Shown here: positions 62,434-64,000 of the stretch, piece after piece
How the letters are laid out: the number at the start of each line of letters is the position of its first letter
Position numbering within the stretch: position 1 is the stretch's first letter
NCBI GenBank assembly: GCA_963822765.1
Contig: CAWGJL010000007.1
Coordinates: forward strand, 248,001 to 312,000
Source of the DNA: Palsa-504 sp963822765
GTDB lineage: Bacteria > Actinomycetota > Actinomycetes > Streptosporangiales > Streptosporangiaceae
Length of the DNA stretch: 64,000 bases
Direction: 5' to 3'
Translations under genes and position numbers: made by a program
The notes under the pieces: generated by a model
Databases searched by the model: none
Told to the model about the DNA's origin: nothing
The model's input: the letters and a program-made list of their open reading frames with translations, nothing else

Positions 62434-64000
62434 GTGACCAAGCAGGTCCAGCAGCTCGATCACGTCATCATCAGGTTCGCCGGCGACTCCGGTGACGGCA
62501 TGCAGCTTGCCGGAGACCGGTTCACCCAGGAGACGGCGATCTTCGGTAATGACCTGTCGACCCAGCCGAATTTCCCGGCGGAAATCCGGGCCCCGGCAGG
62601 GACCCTGGCCGGCGTATCGAGCTTCCAGCTGCATTTCGCCGATCACGATATCCTCACGCCCGGCGACGCCCCGGACGTGCTCATCGCGATGAACCCGGCG
62701 GCCCTGAAGTCCAACATCAAGGACCTGCCCCGCGGCGGCGACCTGATCGTCAACACCGACGAGTTCACCAAGCGCAACCTGACCAAGGTCGGCTACCAGG
62801 TGAACCCGCTCGAGGACGGCTCGCTCGAGCAGTACAACGTGCACGCCGTGCCGATCACCTCGATGACGGTCAAGGCCCTGGAGGCCTTCGACATCACCCG
62901 CAAGGACGCCGAGCGGGCCAAGAACATGTTCGCGCTCGGCATGCTGTCCTGGCTGTACGACCGGCCCGCCGACGGCACGCTGAGCTTCCTCAAGGCCAAG
63001 TTCGCCAGCAAGCCCGAGATCATGGCCGCGAACGTGGCCGCGTTCGGCGCGGGCTGGAACTTCGGCGAGACGACCGAGGCGTTCCCGGCCCGCTACGAGG
63101 TCAAGCCGGCCCCGCTGACCCCCGGCACGTACCGCAACATCAACGGGAACACCGCGCTGGCCTACGGGCTCATCGCGGCGTCGCAGCTGGCCGGGCTGCC
63201 GCTGTTCCTCGGCTCCTACCCGATCACGCCGGCCTCGGACATCCTGCACGAGCTGGCCAAGCACAAGCGCTTCGGGGTCCGCACGTTCCAGGCCGAGGAC
63301 GAGATCGCCGCCGTGGGCGCGGCCCTGGGCGCCTCGTTCGGCGGCTCGCTGAGCGTGACCAGCACGTCCGGACCCGGCATGCTGCTCAAGGCCGAGACCG
63401 TCGGCCTGGCCGTGTCGGTCGAGCTGCCCCTGATCGTCTGCGACATCCAGCGGGCCGGGCCGTCCACCGGGATGCCGACCAAGACCGAGCAGACCGACCT
63501 GCTGCTGGCCATGTTCGGCCGCAACGGCGAGTCGCCGGTGCCCATCGTCGCCCCGGCCAGCCCCGCCGACTGCTTCAACGCGGCGATCGAGGCGGCCCGG
63601 ATCGCGGTCAAGTACCGGACCCCGGTGATCCTGCTCTCCGACGGCTACCTGGCCAACGGCTCCGAGCCGTGGCGGATCCCGGACACCGCCAGCCTGCCCG
63701 ACCTGAGCGCCGAGTTCTCCTTCGCCGAGCCGCCGGCCGACCCGGCCGGACCGGGCGAGCACAGTGGCGGTTTCGAGCCGTTCCGGCGGGACCCGGTCAC
63801 CCTGGCCCGGCCGTGGGCCATCCCCGGCACCGCTGGCCTCGAGCACCGGATCGGCGGCATCGAGAAGGCCGACATCACCGGGGAGATCTCCTACGACCCC
63901 GACAACCACGACCGGATGGTCCGGCTGCGCCAGGCCAAGATCGACGGCATCGCCGCGGACATCGGGCCGCTGACGGTCGAGGACCCCGACGGCAGCGCCC
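62434..64000 (+). CDS. korA: 2-oxoacid:acceptor (ferredoxin) oxidoreductase subunit alpha, partial
   Basis: It starts at GTG behind GAGGAGG: MTKQVQQLDHVIIRFAGDSG, then the gamma-type domain (FQLHFADHDILTPGDAPDVL, MNPAALKSNIKDLPRGG) fused to the pyrimidine-binding domain (FLGSYPITPASDILHELAKH, FQAEDEIAAVGAALGASFGG, TSTSGPGMLLKAETVGLAVS, RAGPSTGMPTKTEQTDLL). This is the gamma-alpha fusion of actinobacterial KorA, which oxidises 2-oxoglutarate with the beta subunit (korB is expected just outside). Translation runs open to the last base, so the C-terminus is missing. Confidence 0.96.
   Translation, partial: MTKQVQQLDHVIIRFAGDSGDGMQLAGDRFTQETAIFGNDLSTQPNFPAEIRAPAGTLAGVSSFQLHFADHDILTPGDAPDVLIAMNPAALKSNIKDLPRGGDLIVNTDEFTKRNLTKVGYQVNPLEDGSLEQYNVHAVPITSMTVKALEAFDITRKDAERAKNMFALGMLSWLYDRPADGTLSFLKAKFASKPEIMAANVAAFGAGWNFGETTEAFPARYEVKPAPLTPGTYRNINGNTALAYGLIAASQLAGLPLFLGSYPITPASDILHELAKHKRFGVRTFQAEDEIAAVGAALGASFGGSLSVTSTSGPGMLLKAETVGLAVSVELPLIVCDIQRAGPSTGMPTKTEQTDLLLAMFGRNGESPVPIVAPASPADCFNAAIEAARIAVKYRTPVILLSDGYLANGSEPWRIPDTASLPDLSAEFSFAEPPADPAGPGEHSGGFEPFRRDPVTLARPWAIPGTAGLEHRIGGIEKADITGEISYDPDNHDRMVRLRQAKIDGIAADIGPLTVEDPDGSA

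Noticed and set aside
62293..63909. Minus-strand open frame of 538 codons at the right end
   Set aside because: Antisense to korA, which has conserved motifs throughout.

Overview
The window is very GC-rich DNA with dense G/C third positions. It carries MbtH, an AfsR-type regulator, a nitrate-sensing 'conservon' kinase and a WXG100/FtsK secretion locus, which points to a filamentous actinomycete (Streptosporangiales-like is my inference; the species cannot be told from this sequence). Housekeeping genes occupy the right end (tRNA-Tyr, yajQ, htpX-like protease, 2-oxoacid:ferredoxin oxidoreductase alpha subunit). Almost everything to the left is accessory DNA.

Layout. 1-18.8 kb is a nonribosomal peptide / carrier-protein biosynthetic region. 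A modular NRPS on the minus strand runs off the left edge and is broken into several frames. An MbtH-like protein and a two-gene ABC-2 exporter lie upstream of it. A free-standing condensation protein sits on the plus strand. A second minus-strand operon holds two AMP-forming ligases, two carrier proteins, two thioesterase-like proteins and a degenerate condensation protein. 18.9-25.7 kb holds a sensor kinase cut off from its usual conservon partners, a sugar-binding lipoprotein and IS remnants, flanked by two decayed copies of the tRNA-Tyr terminator region. 25.8-39.8 kb is a scrap-yard of small metabolic genes, many frameshifted: a PtxD-like dehydrogenase, an MBL hydrolase, and an MFS/FMN-reductase/hydrolase/methyltransferase operon opposite an ArsR regulator. 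A ruined tyrosine integrase lies at its right end, and a direct repeat of about 145 bp bounds the region. 39.9-41.3 kb carries a VapBC toxin-antitoxin pair with a clear palindromic operator and a small P-loop kinase. 41.4-50.2 kb is a compact type VII secretion-like operon: FHA-FtsK ATPase, a large ESX-type protein of visibly lower GC, a WXG100 protein and a membrane Ser/Thr kinase. 50.4-59.7 kb has an AfsR-like regulator, a duplicated scrap of its tail, a berberine-bridge-type oxidoreductase, a TetR gene, a VOC protein and an SDR. The intact tRNA-Tyr at 60.3 kb closes the accessory region.

Three repeat families stand out. First, a 30-bp unit always present as a tandem pair is inserted in three adenylating-enzyme genes. 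Second, there are three copies of the tRNA-Tyr 3' region, consistent with serial integration at that tRNA. Third, an imperfect 145-bp direct repeat brackets the integrase remnant and 14 kb of cargo. Frameshifts of one or two bases are frequent in 1-16 kb and 28-40 kb but absent from long genes such as the 4.3-kb FtsK gene. I therefore lean towards real decay of accessory DNA, but assembly indels cannot be excluded.
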